Notes: generated from the letters alone by a model not told the origin. A stretch of DNA of 64,000 bases from Micrococcus sp. 2A (GCF_039519235.1 NZ_CP154351.1:2356001-2420000); one strand, 5' to 3'; shown: positions 39,673 to 48,676, numbered from the stretch's first letter. Translations and numbers: made by a program.

Positions 39673-40550
39673 GCCGCACCCCCGCGGGCGAAGGCCCAGG
39701 CGATCAGCAGCATGGTCACGCCGAAGCCCACCCCGTAGTTCAGCGGCAGGAAAAGCCGCCAGCCGCGGTTGGCCTCCCCGGAGGTGGCGTCGGTGACCCC
39801 GCGGAAGCGCAGGGTGTTCAGCAGGTAGGGCACGGCCAGCAGGGCGGCGAGCGGGCCGGGCCACTCGGTGCCGAGCATCAGGAGGCCGGCACCGGCGTAC
39901 AGGGCGGCGGCGAGCCACACGGTGGGCCGGGCGCCGAGCACGGTGGCCACGGAGGCGAGCCCTCCCTCGCGGTCCGGCACCACGTCCTGCACCGCGCCGA
40001 ACATCTGGGAGGCCATGCCCCAGAGGAAGAACCCGGCCAGCAGCGCCCACAGCGCCGGCGTGAACGTCGCGCCCGCGAGCACGAGCCCGTACACGGCCGG
40101 GGAGACGAAGTGCGTGGCCGACGTCGCCGCGTCCAGGAAGGGGCGCTCCTTGAAGCGCAGCCCCGCCCACGAGTAGGCGACCACCGCGAACAGGCTCACA
40201 GCCAGCACGGCGACGGCGTCCCACTGCCCCCGGGCGATGGACCAGCCGGCCAGCACCGCGACGAACGGCAGCGGGAGCAGGCAGGACCAGAGCAGCACCG
40301 CGCGGCGGGACTCCCCGCCCACCACGGCACCCTCCACGCCGCCCTTGCGGGGGTTGCGGAGGTCGGACTCGTAGTCGAAGACGTCGTTGATGCCGTACAT
40401 GGCGAGGTTGTAGGGCACCAGGAAGAACACGGTGCCCAGCACCACGAGCCACGTCGGGAGCCCGCCGGTGAGGATGGCGGCGGCGGCGAAAGGGAAGGCG
40501 GTGTTGATCCAGCTGACGGGCCGGGAGGCCTGGAACAGCGTGCGGATCAC
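39669..40550 (-). CDS. crtE2: Lycopene elongase CrtE2 (UbiA-type prenyltransferase)
   Basis: A 293-aa UbiA-superfamily prenyltransferase with seven to nine membrane helices. The first Asp-rich motif is NDVFDYESD (residues 55-63). The second is QDVVPDREGG. It adds two C5 units from DMAPP to lycopene, giving the C50 backbone (nonaflavuxanthin, then flavuxanthin). The start is GTG 40550, overlapping the crtI stop (GTGA). The neighbours on both sides are the desaturase and cyclase, as expected for the pathway order. Confidence 0.88.
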   Translation of the reverse strand: MIRTLFQASRPVSWINTAFPFAAAAILTGGLPTWLVVLGTVFFLVPYNLAMYGINDVFDYESDLRNPRKGGVEGAVVGGESRRAVLLWSCLLPLPFVAVLAGWSIARGQWDAVAVLAVSLFAVVAYSWAGLRFKERPFLDAATSATHFVSPAVYGLVLAGATFTPALWALLAGFFLWGMASQMFGAVQDVVPDREGGLASVATVLGARPTVWLAAALYAGAGLLMLGTEWPGPLAALLAVPYLLNTLRFRGVTDATSGEANRGWRLFLPLNYGVGFGVTMLLIAWAFARGGAA

Positions 40551-42202
40551 AGCGGGGCCCCTGGCCGCGGCACGGGGGCACCCAGGTGCTGGGCCACGGC
40601 CTCGCGGGCGATCTCGGCCGAGATCAGGCACATGGGCACGCCGATGCCCGGGCGCACGGACGAGCCGGCGTAGACCAGCCCGGCCACGTCGGCGTCGCGC
40701 ACGGCGGGGCGGAACATGGCCGACTGGCGCAGGGTGTGCCCGGGACCCAGCAGGGAGCCGCGCCACGCGTTCACCTCGGCGGCGAAGTCCCCGGGGCCGT
40801 AGGTGCGCCGCACCACGATCCGCTCGGCGAGGTCCGGGATGTCCGCCCAGCGGGCGAGCTGGGCGAGGGCGCGGTCGGCCACGGCCTCCACCATCGGGTC
40901 CCCGGGGGTGTCCTCGTCCGGGGTCCGGACGCCGCCGCGGCCCCAGCCGACCTCGGCGGGGGCGGGCACGAGCAGGAACAGGGCCTCGTCGCCGTCGGGC
41001 GCGGCGCCCGGGTCCGTGGCCGAGGTGCGCGAGACGTAGACCGAGGTCTCCTCGGCCAGCTCGTCGCCCGCCTCGATGCGGCCGAAGTTGTCATCCCAGT
41101 CCGCGGTGAACAGCAGCGTGTGGTGCAGCAGCTGGGGCAACGCGCCGCGCACGCCCACGCACACCAGCACCCCGGAGGGGCCGGGGTCGCGGCCGTCCCA
41201 CGCGGACTCGGGCACGCTCTGGGCCGCGGGAAGCAGGCGGGTCTGCACGTGGTGCAGGTCCGCTGCGGCCACCACGGCGTCCGCCGGCACGCGGTGCTCC
41301 GCGCCGGAGGCGTCCCGGTAGACGACGCCGGTGGCCCGCCCGGGGCTGCGGCGTCGCCCGCGGAGTCGGCCCAGCGCGCCGCGGGCCGGCGAGGGAGCCG
41401 CGTCCGCCACCTCGATGCGGGTGACCTCCGCCTCCGTGCGGATCTCGACGCCGGCCTCGCGGGCCAGGTCCGCCATCGCGTCCACCAGGGCGGCGAACCC
41501 GCCGATGGGGTGCTGCACGCCGTCCTCGAGGTCGAGGTGGCTCATGAGGTGGTACATCGCCGGGGCGCGCCGCGGGGAGGTCCCCAGGAACACGGCGGGG
41601 TAGCCGAGGATCTGGCGCACGCGGGGGTCCTGGAAGCGGCGGGCCACATGGCCGCGCAGCCCGCCCAGCAGCTGGGGGCCGAGCGCGGGCAGGGCGCGCA
41701 GCACCTCGGGGTGGGCCAGGGCGAGCGGGCGGCGGAAGTCGGTGTAGAGGAAGTGGCGCTTGGCCAGCGCGTAGATGCGGGCGGCGGAGTCCAGGTACGC
41801 CCCCAGGCGCGGGCCGGCTCCCGGCTCGAGGCGCTCCACCAGCGCGGTGGCCTCGGCGCGCCCCGTGACGACGTCGACGGGCGGCTCCTCCAGGTGCTCC
41901 TGCGTGTACACGCGGTAGGCGGGCTCGAGGCGGCGCAGGTCCAGGCGCTCGTCGGCGGAGGTCCCCATGAGGCGGAACCACCGGTCGATCACCTCGGGCA
42001 TCAGGTACCACGAGGGCCCGGTGTCGAACGTGAAGCCCTCCGCGCTCCACCGCCCCGCGCGGCCGCCGAGCCCGGACTGGCGCTCGAGCAGGGTCACCTG
42101 GTGCCCGTCGCGGGCGAGCAGGCCCGCGGTGGCCAGGCCCGCGAAGCCGCCGCCCACCACGACGACGCGGCGCGGACGGGTGTCGGTCTGGTGCGTCCTC
42201 AT
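40547..42202 (-). CDS. crtI: Phytoene desaturase CrtI
   Basis: A 551-aa FAD-dependent desaturase that converts phytoene to lycopene. The dinucleotide-binding motif VVVVGGGFAGLATAG lies at residues 13-27, followed by LLERQSGLGGRAG. The C-terminal signature is GLVYAGSSVRPGIGVPMCLISAE. The insert around residues 270-300 (APSPARGALGRLRGRRRSPG) is Arg-rich and unusual. ATG 42202 overlaps the crtB stop by 4 nt (ATGA). The protein is membrane-associated in this family. Confidence 0.92.
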   Translation of the reverse strand: MRTHQTDTRPRRVVVVGGGFAGLATAGLLARDGHQVTLLERQSGLGGRAGRWSAEGFTFDTGPSWYLMPEVIDRWFRLMGTSADERLDLRRLEPAYRVYTQEHLEEPPVDVVTGRAEATALVERLEPGAGPRLGAYLDSAARIYALAKRHFLYTDFRRPLALAHPEVLRALPALGPQLLGGLRGHVARRFQDPRVRQILGYPAVFLGTSPRRAPAMYHLMSHLDLEDGVQHPIGGFAALVDAMADLAREAGVEIRTEAEVTRIEVADAAPSPARGALGRLRGRRRSPGRATGVVYRDASGAEHRVPADAVVAAADLHHVQTRLLPAAQSVPESAWDGRDPGPSGVLVCVGVRGALPQLLHHTLLFTADWDDNFGRIEAGDELAEETSVYVSRTSATDPGAAPDGDEALFLLVPAPAEVGWGRGGVRTPDEDTPGDPMVEAVADRALAQLARWADIPDLAERIVVRRTYGPGDFAAEVNAWRGSLLGPGHTLRQSAMFRPAVRDADVAGLVYAGSSVRPGIGVPMCLISAEIAREAVAQHLGAPVPRPGAPL

Positions 42203-43161
42203 GCGGTGCCTCCAGGGCGGATGGAGCGGGTGGAGCGGGTGGGATTGCGGCGACCCGCGCGCCGGGAGTGCTCGCCGTCGTCGCGGCGGGAGCCGGCCAG
42301 CACGCGCAGGGCGATGCGCGCCTTGACAGCGTCCGGCACGCGCACGCGGCGCTCTGCGAGCTCGGCGGCGGGGACGGCGGCGATGCGCCAAGCGAGCTCC
42401 GCGAAGAGCCCGTGGGCCAGGAGCACGGCGCGGCCAGCCCGCGGGTCGAGGGCGTGGATGCCGGGCAGGGCGGCGTCGAGGTCCGCCCACAGGTCCGCGA
42501 GCAGCTCGGCCTTGCGCTCCTCGGTGAGGGTGCCCGGACGTGCGTCGGCGAAGTAGGTGCGGCCCAGGCCGTCGTGGTCCGCGGCGAGGTCCCGCAGGAA
42601 GTTGACCTTCTGGAACGCCGCGCCGAGGCGGGAGGCGGCCGCGCGCAGCTCCTCCTGCTCGGCGGGGGTGTCCGCGCGGGTGCCGGGCAGGGAGGCGAAC
42701 ACGCGCAGGCACATCAGGCCCACCACCTCGGCCGAGCCGTGGATGTACTCGGCCAGGGAGTGCTCGCCGTGCTCGCTCGTCTCCAGGTCCGCGCGCATCG
42801 AGGCGAAGAAGGGGGCCGTCAGCTCGGGGGTGATGCCGTGGCGGCGGGCGACGTCGGCGAACGCGTGCAGCACGAGGTCCGCGGAAAAGCCCGTGGCCAT
42901 GGCGTCCTCGCAGGCGGTCTCGTAGGCGTCCAGGGCGGCGCGCACCTGCGCAGGCTCCAGCCCGGCGGCCGCGGCCGGGCCGTCGACGATCTCGTCCGCC
43001 ACGCGCACCATCGCGTAGATCGCGGCGATGTCCCCGCGGGCCTGGGCGGGCAGGGTGCGGCAGGCCCAGGAGAAGGAGGTGGAGTAGCGGCCGATCACGG
43101 TGCGGGCCGCGGCGTGCGCGGTGCGCGTGAAGAGGTCCAGTCCGGTGGTCGGGGCGCTCAC
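42199..43161 (-). CDS. crtB: Phytoene synthase CrtB
   Basis: A 320-aa trans-isoprenyl diphosphate synthase (squalene/phytoene type) that condenses two GGPP into phytoene. The first Asp motif is ADEIVD (residues 55-60) and the second lies in KVNFLRDLAAD (185-195). YSTSFSWACRTLP is the typical N-terminal block. It starts with GTG 43161, overlapping the crtE stop (GTGA). The 35-residue C-terminal tail is Arg/Ser-rich and variable. Confidence 0.92.
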   Translation of the reverse strand: MSAPTTGLDLFTRTAHAAARTVIGRYSTSFSWACRTLPAQARGDIAAIYAMVRVADEIVDGPAAAAGLEPAQVRAALDAYETACEDAMATGFSADLVLHAFADVARRHGITPELTAPFFASMRADLETSEHGEHSLAEYIHGSAEVVGLMCLRVFASLPGTRADTPAEQEELRAAASRLGAAFQKVNFLRDLAADHDGLGRTYFADARPGTLTEERKAELLADLWADLDAALPGIHALDPRAGRAVLLAHGLFAELAWRIAAVPAAELAERRVRVPDAVKARIALRVLAGSRRDDGEHSRRAGRRNPTRSTRSIRPGGTA

Positions 43162-44330
43162 GCGGGCTCCTCCGTCCCGAGGATGCGGCGGCAGGCCGCG
43201 GCGAAGTCCGCCCGCTCCGCGGCGCCCAGGGGCAGGGCCTCCAGACGGGCGAGCCCGCGGTCCACGAGTTCGGCGGCCAGCTCGAGGGCGTGCGTGCGCG
43301 AGCCCGCCTCCTCCAGGGCCGCACGGGCGGCGTCCACGGGGTGCGGGGCGCCGTCGTCGTGGGGTGCGGTGCCGTGCGGGGCGGTGCCGGCCGCGGTGCC
43401 GTGCGGGGCGGTGCCGTGCGGGGCGGTGCCGTGGTGGCCCGAGACGCTGCCGGCCGGGGGCGCGGCGGCGGCGCGGTCCAGCAGCGCGGCGACGTCGGGA
43501 TCCCGGCGCCCGTGGGCGGTGACGACCGTGGCCTTGCCCTCGCGCAGGTCACCCGCGTCGGGCTTGCCGGTGGCGTCCGGGGAGCCGAACACGCCGTGCA
43601 CGTCGTCCACCACCTGGTAGGCGGCCCCGAGGTCGGCGCCGACGGCGGCGAGGGCCGCGGCCAGATCGGGGGTCGCGCCGGCCAGCAGGGCGCCGGCGCG
43701 CAGGGGGCCCTCGAAGGTGTAGGCGGCGGTCTTGAGGCGCTGCATCGCGAGGATCCGTGCGGGCTCCGGGTGCTCGCCCGTGTGGCGGGCCAGGCCGAGG
43801 AGCACGTCCTCCAGCTCACCGGCGGCCGAGGCCGTGGCCGCGTCCAGCACGACGGCGGCCACGGGGGCGGCCCGCACCGGGTCGGGGGTGCACGTCATGG
43901 CCAGGCGCAGGGCCAAGGTGAGGAGGGTGTCGCCCGCGATGACCGCGACGGAGAGGCCTGCATGGGCGTCCTCTCCGGCGGGGACGCCCACGCCTGCGAG
44001 GCGCCGGCGGTAGACCTCGGCCACGGTGGGGCGGCCGCGGCGGACGGTGTCCCGGTCGATCACGTCGTCGTGCACCAGGAGGGCCGTGTGCAGGAGCTCG
44101 AACGCGGCGCCGAGCCGGTCCACGGCCGCGCGGTCCGCCGCCGGGACGGGCACGCCGGCGGCGGCCCGGTAGCCGAGGTCCACGAGGCGCGGGCGGATGA
44201 GCTTGCCGCCCACGGTGGACTGCTGGAGGGTGCCGAGCAGCTCGGCGAACGCCTCGGAGCCGGGGGCGCTCTCCGCGGCGCCCGCGAGCGTCTGGGTGAG
44301 CACGGCGGAGACCCCGTCCGCGTCCTGCAT
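43158..44330 (-). CDS. crtE: Geranylgeranyl diphosphate synthase CrtE
   Basis: A 390-aa trans-prenyltransferase making GGPP, the first step of the operon. The first Asp-rich motif is DDVID (88-92). The second is present as DDVHG (242-246), where the family usually has DDxxD-like acids. GGKLIRPRL is the substrate-binding block. Residues 299-330 form a low-complexity insertion of HGTAP units encoded by a 15-bp tandem repeat, so its length probably varies between strains. It starts at ATG 44330 with GAGGAGG 4 nt upstream. It is the head of an eight-gene operon. Confidence 0.9.
   Translation of the reverse strand: MQDADGVSAVLTQTLAGAAESAPGSEAFAELLGTLQQSTVGGKLIRPRLVDLGYRAAAGVPVPAADRAAVDRLGAAFELLHTALLVHDDVIDRDTVRRGRPTVAEVYRRRLAGVGVPAGEDAHAGLSVAVIAGDTLLTLALRLAMTCTPDPVRAAPVAAVVLDAATASAAGELEDVLLGLARHTGEHPEPARILAMQRLKTAAYTFEGPLRAGALLAGATPDLAAALAAVGADLGAAYQVVDDVHGVFGSPDATGKPDAGDLREGKATVVTAHGRRDPDVAALLDRAAAAPPAGSVSGHHGTAPHGTAPHGTAAGTAPHGTAPHDDGAPHPVDAARAALEEAGSRTHALELAAELVDRGLARLEALPLGAAERADFAAACRRILGTEEPA
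43371..43427. repeat. 15-bp in-frame minisatellite in crtE
   Basis: Full units of GCCGTGCGGGGCGGT lie at 43371, 43398 and 43413, with a 12-bp variant between the first and second and partial units outside. All changes keep the frame and encode His-Gly-Thr-Ala-Pro units. Confidence 0.85.
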
Positions 44331-44362
44331 GGGCCCTCCTCGGCAGCTGAGACGACGGCGCG

Positions 44363-44393
44363 ACGGACCCCCCGCGAGGCGCGGGGGATCCGT
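44363..44393 (-). terminator. Hairpin in the crtE upstream region
   Basis: ACGGACCCCCCGCG pairs with CGCGGGGGATCCGT, with one mismatch and loop AGG. Both flanking genes are on the minus strand, so it either ends the lipoprotein transcript or attenuates crtE; it lies 33 nt before the crtE start. A GATC/TCGA-rich patch at about 44400-44420 may hold the crt promoter. Confidence 0.55.
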
Positions 44394-44507
44394 GGTGTCG
44401 CTCGATGGTTCGATCGTCGAATGTCCTCTCCGAGGACGGTAACGGCCCCCGGTCCGGCCCGTCCAGCCGAGCGTACCCGTGCGACGCGGACGGACACGCC
44501 CGGCGGC

Positions 44508-44577
44508 GGACCGCCGGGCGGATCAGGAGGTGGCCGCCGGGCGCGGTGAGGGACCGCCGGGCGGATCAGGAGGTGGC
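44508..44577. repeat. 27-bp direct repeat at the lipoprotein 3' end
   Basis: Identical 27-mers at 44508-44534 and 44551-44577 contain CCGCCGGGCGGATCAGGAGG. The second copy includes the stop codon of the lipoprotein gene, so the first looks like a duplicated 3' end. Confidence 0.8.
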
Positions 44578-45159
44578 GGCCGCGTTCTCCTCGGTGGCCT
44601 TCTCCAGGGTCATCTCGGGGTCCGCGAGCTGTCCCGTCCACTCGCCGGAGACGGCGTAGGCCACGCAGTGCGTCCCCTCGGAGCCGAAGGAGCTGAGCTC
44701 CGCGGCGGTGACGACGGCGCCGTTCAGGCGCTCCTCCTCCTTCGCCAGGCGGGCACCCTCGGCCTGGCAGACGGCGGCGGTGGTGGAGGCCGTGTCGGCC
44801 GGGTCCGCGGCGGGGACGGCCCAGAGGTACTCCGCGGTGTGCTTCTCGGCGCAGTCCACGGGGGTGAAGTTGCTGAGGTCGCGCACGCCCACGTCCGCGG
44901 TGAAGCAGGCGCCGGGCGAGTAGTCGGCCGCGGCGGCGGTGCTCGAAGCGGAGGAGGAGGACTCGGTGGCCGACGCGGAGGCGGAGGCCGACGTCAAGGA
45001 CTCGGCGGAGACGGACGGGGTCGTGGAGGTGGACGACGCGGAGGTGGACTCGGAGGACGTAGGAGCGTCCGAGCCGCCGCACGCGGTCAGGGCCAGGAGG
45101 GCCGCAGCGGAGAGGGCGGCGAGGCCGGCGGGACGCGCGAAGGCGGGGGTACGGGTCAT
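44566..45159 (-). CDS. Lipoprotein with septum-formation-like domain
   Basis: A 197-aa exported lipoprotein: N-terminal signal with lipobox LTAC (Cys27), then a Ser/Thr/Ala-rich linker to about residue 78. The following domain has paired cysteines: GACFTADVGVRDL...VDCAEKHTAEYLW, AVCQAEGARL and GTHCVAYAV. This spacing (C...VxCxxxHxxE) is that of the actinobacterial septum-formation/DUF4190-associated domain. Its function is unknown; extracytoplasmic disulfides are likely. ATG 45159 has AGGAG about 14 nt upstream. It lies upstream of, but is not obviously co-transcribed with, crtE. Confidence 0.75.
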   Translation of the reverse strand: MTRTPAFARPAGLAALSAAALLALTACGGSDAPTSSESTSASSTSTTPSVSAESLTSASASASATESSSSASSTAAAADYSPGACFTADVGVRDLSNFTPVDCAEKHTAEYLWAVPAADPADTASTTAAVCQAEGARLAKEEERLNGAVVTAAELSSFGSEGTHCVAYAVSGEWTGQLADPEMTLEKATEENAAATS

Positions 45160-45311
45160 GGGTCTGGTGTCTCCTGGGATCAGAACGGGCGGCCGCCCCG
45201 GATGGAGGCGTCGAAATCGGATTCTATCCGCCCAGGTCAGGGGCTGCGGCCCGCCGGTCGCGGTCCCTGGTCACCCCGGTGCACGGCCTCCGCGCCTGCC
45301 ACACTGGGGGG

Positions 45312-45884
45312 ATGGAGACGTCCTCGCCCCGCACCCCCGCCGCCCCGTCCGCCGTCGAGCTGGTGGTGCTCCTGGGTTCGGACGGCGTCCCCGTGGGCAC
45401 CGAGCCCAAGGCGACGGTGCACCGCCGCGTGGACGAGGGCGGCACCCCGCTGCACCTGGCGTTCTCCTGCCACGTGTACGACGCGGCCGGGCGCTTCCTG
45501 CTCACGCGGCGCGCCCTGGGCAAGAAGGCGTTCGGCGGCGTGTGGACCAACGGTTTCTGCGGCCATCCCGGCGTTGGGGAAAGCCCCGCCGCGGCCGTGG
45601 TGCGGCGCGCCCCCCAGGAGCTGGGCGTGGGCGTGCGGGACGTGACGCCGCTGCTGCCGGACTTCCGCTACCGCGCCGTCGACGCCGGGGGCATGGAGGA
45701 GCACGAGGTGTGCCCCGTGTTCCGGGCCGAGATCGACGGCGACCCCGCCCCGGAGCGGGACGAGGTCGCCGAATGGTGCTGGGTCACCGTCCCCGAGCTG
45801 ACGGCCGCGCTGGCCGCCGTGCCCCGAGCGTTCAGTCCGTGGCTCGTGGAGCAGTGGGAGCAGGGGGCGTTCAGCGCGCGTTGA
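45312..45884 (+). CDS. idi: Isopentenyl-diphosphate delta-isomerase, type I
   Basis: A 190-aa Nudix-fold isomerase interconverting IPP and DMAPP. The catalytic Cys83 lies in WTNGFCGHPG and the catalytic Glu in EEHEVCPVF (about E132). The His/Glu metal ligands are in the usual places. It is divergent from the carotenoid block and supplies DMAPP for both CrtE and the two C5 additions by CrtE2. ATG 45312 has CACACT 6 nt upstream, again suggesting a short or absent leader. An ATG at 45279 would add 11 unlikely residues. Confidence 0.9.
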   Translation: METSSPRTPAAPSAVELVVLLGSDGVPVGTEPKATVHRRVDEGGTPLHLAFSCHVYDAAGRFLLTRRALGKKAFGGVWTNGFCGHPGVGESPAAAVVRRAPQELGVGVRDVTPLLPDFRYRAVDAGGMEEHEVCPVFRAEIDGDPAPERDEVAEWCWVTVPELTAALAAVPRAFSPWLVEQWEQGAFSAR

Positions 45885-45937
45885 GGTCGACGCGCGTCGG
45901 GCTGGACGCGGTCAGCGCGCGTTGAGCGCGTCGGGCT
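45870..45937. repeat. Local duplication at convergent gene ends
   Basis: TCAGCGCGCGTTGAG occurs at 45871-45885 (end of idi) and 45912-45926 (end of trx, opposite strand), followed in each case by GCGTCGGGCTGG. The short duplication fixes how both proteins end. Confidence 0.7.
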
Positions 45938-46328
45938 GGGCGGACTCGTCCGCGCCGGCCTCGGCGCCGTCCTCACCCTCCTGCGCCATGCGCCGCACCT
46001 CGTCCACGTCCAGGCCCTTGACCTGCTCGAGGAGCTGATCGAGCGCCGAGCCGGGAAGGGCGCCGGCCTGGGAGAACACGAGCACGCCGCCGCGGAACGC
46101 CATCAGCGTGGGGATCGAGGTGATCCCGGCCATCGCGGCGAGCTGCTGCTCGGCCTCGGTGTCCACCTTGGCGAACACGACGTCCTCATGCTTCTCCGAG
46201 GCGGCCTCGAAGACGGGGGCGAACTGTCGGCACGGGCCACACCACGAGGCCCAGAAGTCCACCAGGACGGTGTCGTTCTCGGAGACGGTCGAGCCGAAGG
46301 CGTCAAGGGTGAGATCGGTGGTGGCCAT
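45912..46328 (-). CDS. trxA: Thioredoxin
   Basis: A 138-aa thioredoxin. The active site WASWCGPC places the redox cysteines at 30 and 33, and the cis-Pro is in TSIPTLMAF. The first ~108 residues are a normal thioredoxin; the last 30 (EEGEDGAEAGADESAQPD...) are an acidic extension found in micrococcal homologues. ATG 46328 is chosen with AAGGACC upstream; an ATG at 46343 adds five residues. It is convergent with idi. Confidence 0.9.
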   Translation of the reverse strand: MATTDLTLDAFGSTVSENDTVLVDFWASWCGPCRQFAPVFEAASEKHEDVVFAKVDTEAEQQLAAMAGITSIPTLMAFRGGVLVFSQAGALPGSALDQLLEQVKGLDVDEVRRMAQEGEDGAEAGADESAQPDALNAR

Positions 46329-46483
46329 GGGAGGTCCTTTCATCGGTGGCGACGTCGGCGCCCGAGCGGGGCGGCGTCGTCAGTGGTTCACGGGGTGGAA
46401 CAGGCCGTGGAGCGCGGCTATTCCGCCCCCGCGCCTCTGTCCCCGCGCGCGGGACCCCCGGCACCGCGCCGGTTCCGGCGCGC

Positions 46484-47419
46484 TCAGTGCCCGAACGTCT
46501 CCGGGTGCTGCCGGGGGCCGGAGCCGTCGTCGAGCGCGTCGATCCCGGCCATCTCCGCGGGCGTGAGGGAGAAGGAGAGGAGGTCCAGGTTCTCGGCCTG
46601 GCGCGCCGGATCCGCCGACTTGGGGATGACGACGCGCCCGTGCTGCAGGTGCCAGCGCAACACCACCTGCTGCACGGTGCGCCCCGTCCGGGCGACGGCG
46701 GCCGTGATCGCCTCGCGGGTCTCGATGCCGAGCTCGGCGCGGCCGATGGGCGAGTAGGCCGTGACCACGGCGCCGTGCGCGTGGACGGCGGCCTGCCAGC
46801 CGGGGATCGCGGCCACGGGGTCCACCTGGATCTGGTCGACCGGGGCCCGCAGTCCGGCCTCCGCGAGGCGGTCCAGGTGCTCGGCCGTGAAGTTGGAGAC
46901 GCCCCACGCGCGGATCAGGCCCGTCTCCACGAGGCCCGCGAGCGCGGCCGCCGTCTCCACGTACCGGTCCTGCTCGGGATTGGGCCAGTGGATGAGCACG
47001 AGGTCGGCATGGTCCACGCCCAGGCGGCGCAGGGAGGCCTCGACGGCGGGCCGCACCCGCTCCGGGCCGCCGTGGTGCTCCCTGTTGAACTTCGTGGTGA
47101 GGAACAGCTCGTCGCGGGTGAGCACGCCCTCGGCGAGGGCCCGGGCGACGGCGAGGCCCACCGCGTCCTCGTTGCCGTAGTTCTCCGCCGTGTCGACGTG
47201 GCGGTAGCCGGCCGCGAGGGCCGCGTGCACCGCGTCGGCGCCCTCCTCCCCGGCCAGGCGCCACGTGCCCAGCCCGATCCGGGGCATCTCGACGCCAGCC
47301 ACGCCCGTGCCCGTCAGCGTGACGGTGGCGGGGACGTCGGCGCCGAGGTCGGGCGCGGTGAGGTCGGGGGCGGCGGCGTGGGGGCCGCGGGGCTCCGCGG
47401 CGTGCGGGTCAGTCGTCAC
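46484..47419 (-). CDS. Aldo/keto reductase
   Basis: A 311-aa NADPH-dependent (alpha/beta)8 reductase. Catalytic Asp and Tyr are in [11 protein letters not shown], and [16 protein letters not shown] and [15 protein letters not shown] give the active-site His and cofactor loop. It fits the AKR5 group (2,5-diketo-D-gluconate reductase-like), which reduces small aldehydes and ketones. GTG 47419, preceded by AAGGACG, gives an N-terminal extension of about 45 residues rich in Ala/Pro; a start at the MPRIGLGTW methionine is possible. Confidence 0.88.
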   Translation of the reverse strand: MTTDPHAAEPRGPHAAAPDLTAPDLGADVPATVTLTGTGVAGVEMPRIGLGTWRLAGEEGADAVHAALAAGYRHVDTAENYGNEDAVGLAVARALAEGVLTRDELFLTTKFNREHHGGPERVRPAVEASLRRLGVDHADLVLIHWPNPEQDRYVETAAALAGLVETGLIRAWGVSNFTAEHLDRLAEAGLRAPVDQIQVDPVAAIPGWQAAVHAHGAVVTAYSPIGRAELGIETREAITAAVARTGRTVQQVVLRWHLQHGRVVIPKSADPARQAENLDLLSFSLTPAEMAGIDALDDGSGPRQHPETFGH

Positions 47420-47585
47420 TGGTCGTCCTTCTCTCTGGTGGGGCCGCCTCCAGGGAAGCAGGCAGACCGGGCCGCGCGCGAGTCGCGGACGGCGCCGGCG
47501 ACGTACGCTCGCAGGGGACGACGCCGTCGCCGTCCGGCCCCGTCCGCCCGCCCCGCCCTCCCCTCCGACACCCCCAGGAGACGCC

Positions 47586-48041
47586 ATGACCGACCAGAGC
47601 GCCCGCACCGTGTTCGTCCTCAACGGCCCGAACCTGAACCTGCTCGGCACGCGCGAGCCGGAGGTCTACGGGACGGCCACCCTCGACGACGTCCGCGACC
47701 TCACCGAGGCACGCGCGGCGCAGCACGGCCTCGCCGTGGAGTTCCGCCAGTCCAACCACGAGGGCGTGCTGATCGACTGGATCCACGAGGCGCGGGAGGC
47801 CGCCGTCGGGATCGTGCTGAACCCGGGCGGCTTCACCCACACGTCCGTCGCGATCCGGGACGCGCTGTCCGCCGTCGAGATCCCGGCCGTGGAGGTGCAC
47901 CTGAGCAACGTGCACGCCCGCGAGCCGTTCCGGCACCACTCCTACCTCTCCCCCGTGGTCGAGGCGGTCATCGCCGGTGCGGGCGTGCACGGCTACGCGT
48001 ACGCCGTGGAGCAGATCGCGCACCTCGCGTCCGAGGACTGA
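47586..48041 (+). CDS. aroQ: 3-dehydroquinate dehydratase, type II
   Basis: A 151-aa flavodoxin-like enzyme of the shikimate pathway. [17 protein letters not shown] carries the catalytic Tyr and the flexible loop Arg. [32 protein letters not shown] and [17 protein letters not shown] provide the substrate contacts and the catalytic His. It converts 3-dehydroquinate to 3-dehydroshikimate. It is not clustered with other aro genes here. The start is ATG 47586. The isochorismate synthase at 50882 uses chorismate, the end product of the same pathway. Confidence 0.93.
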   Translation: MTDQSARTVFVLNGPNLNLLGTREPEVYGTATLDDVRDLTEARAAQHGLAVEFRQSNHEGVLIDWIHEAREAAVGIVLNPGGFTHTSVAIRDALSAVEIPAVEVHLSNVHAREPFRHHSYLSPVVEAVIAGAGVHGYAYAVEQIAHLASED

Positions 48042-48148
48042 GGCACGACGCCGGCCGCCGTCGTCCGGCGCGCGAGCCTGGCCGAGCCCCGGCGCAGGGG
48101 CCTAGCGTCGGGGTCACGCACTGACCGTGAGACCGAAGGAGAGCCGTC

Positions 48149-48631
48149 ATGGCTGAGAAGGACCCCCGCACCCACCTGCTCGAGAGGCTGGCCGACGTCC
48201 GTGTCGCCATGCTCACCACCTCTGAGGCCGACGGCCGCCTCGTGACCCGCCCCATGGGCCTGCAGGAGGCCGAGCAGGACGGCACCCTGTGGTTCATGAC
48301 CCGCGCGAGCTCCGACGTCGCCGACGAGGCCGCCCAGCGTCCCGTGAACGTGGCGGTCCAGGAGAGGTCCTTCTGGGCGTCCGTCTCCGGCCACGGCCAG
48401 GTGGTCCGTGACGACGAGCGCAAGAGGAAGTACTGGAGCGCCGTCAACGAGTCCTTCTTCGGTGAGGGCTCGACGCCCGAGGATCCGCAGATCGTGCTCG
48501 TGCGCGTGGACGCCGAGTCCGCGCAGTACTGGGAATCCGCGGGCGCGGTGGCCACCGCGGTCGAGGTCGTGAAGGCCAAGGTCACCGGTGGCACCGCCGA
48601 GCCGGGCGACTCGACGACCGTGGAGTTCTGA
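48149..48631 (+). CDS. Pyridoxamine 5'-phosphate oxidase-fold protein (general stress protein 26-like)
   Basis: A 160-aa split-barrel flavin-binding protein: VRVAMLTTSEADGRLVTRPMGLQ at the N-terminus, GTLWFMTRASS, WSAVNESFF and PQIVLVRVDAESAQYW. It belongs to the Bacillus GSP26-like group, whose members bind FMN or F420 but lack clear PNPOx activity. ATG 48149 follows AAGGAGAG, with a TAGCGT box at 48103 giving a leader of about 35 nt. A strong terminator follows at 48677. Confidence 0.85.
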   Translation: MAEKDPRTHLLERLADVRVAMLTTSEADGRLVTRPMGLQEAEQDGTLWFMTRASSDVADEAAQRPVNVAVQERSFWASVSGHGQVVRDDERKRKYWSAVNESFFGEGSTPEDPQIVLVRVDAESAQYWESAGAVATAVEVVKAKVTGGTAEPGDSTTVEF

Positions 48632-48676
48632 TCCGCTGAGGGGCGGATTCGGCAAGGCCCCGAGCTGGAGACCGAC

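Noticed and set aside
43371..43440. Regular 15-bp repeats as a possible CRISPR array
   Set aside because: The units are contiguous with no unique spacers, and lie in frame within crtE.
37595..44330. Assigning the operon to decaprenoxanthin or C.p.450 instead of sarcinaxanthin
   Set aside because: The gene order is the same in type; the micrococcal context and the crtYg/Yh-like subunits favour sarcinaxanthin, but ring type cannot be read from sequence alone, so symbols are by analogy.
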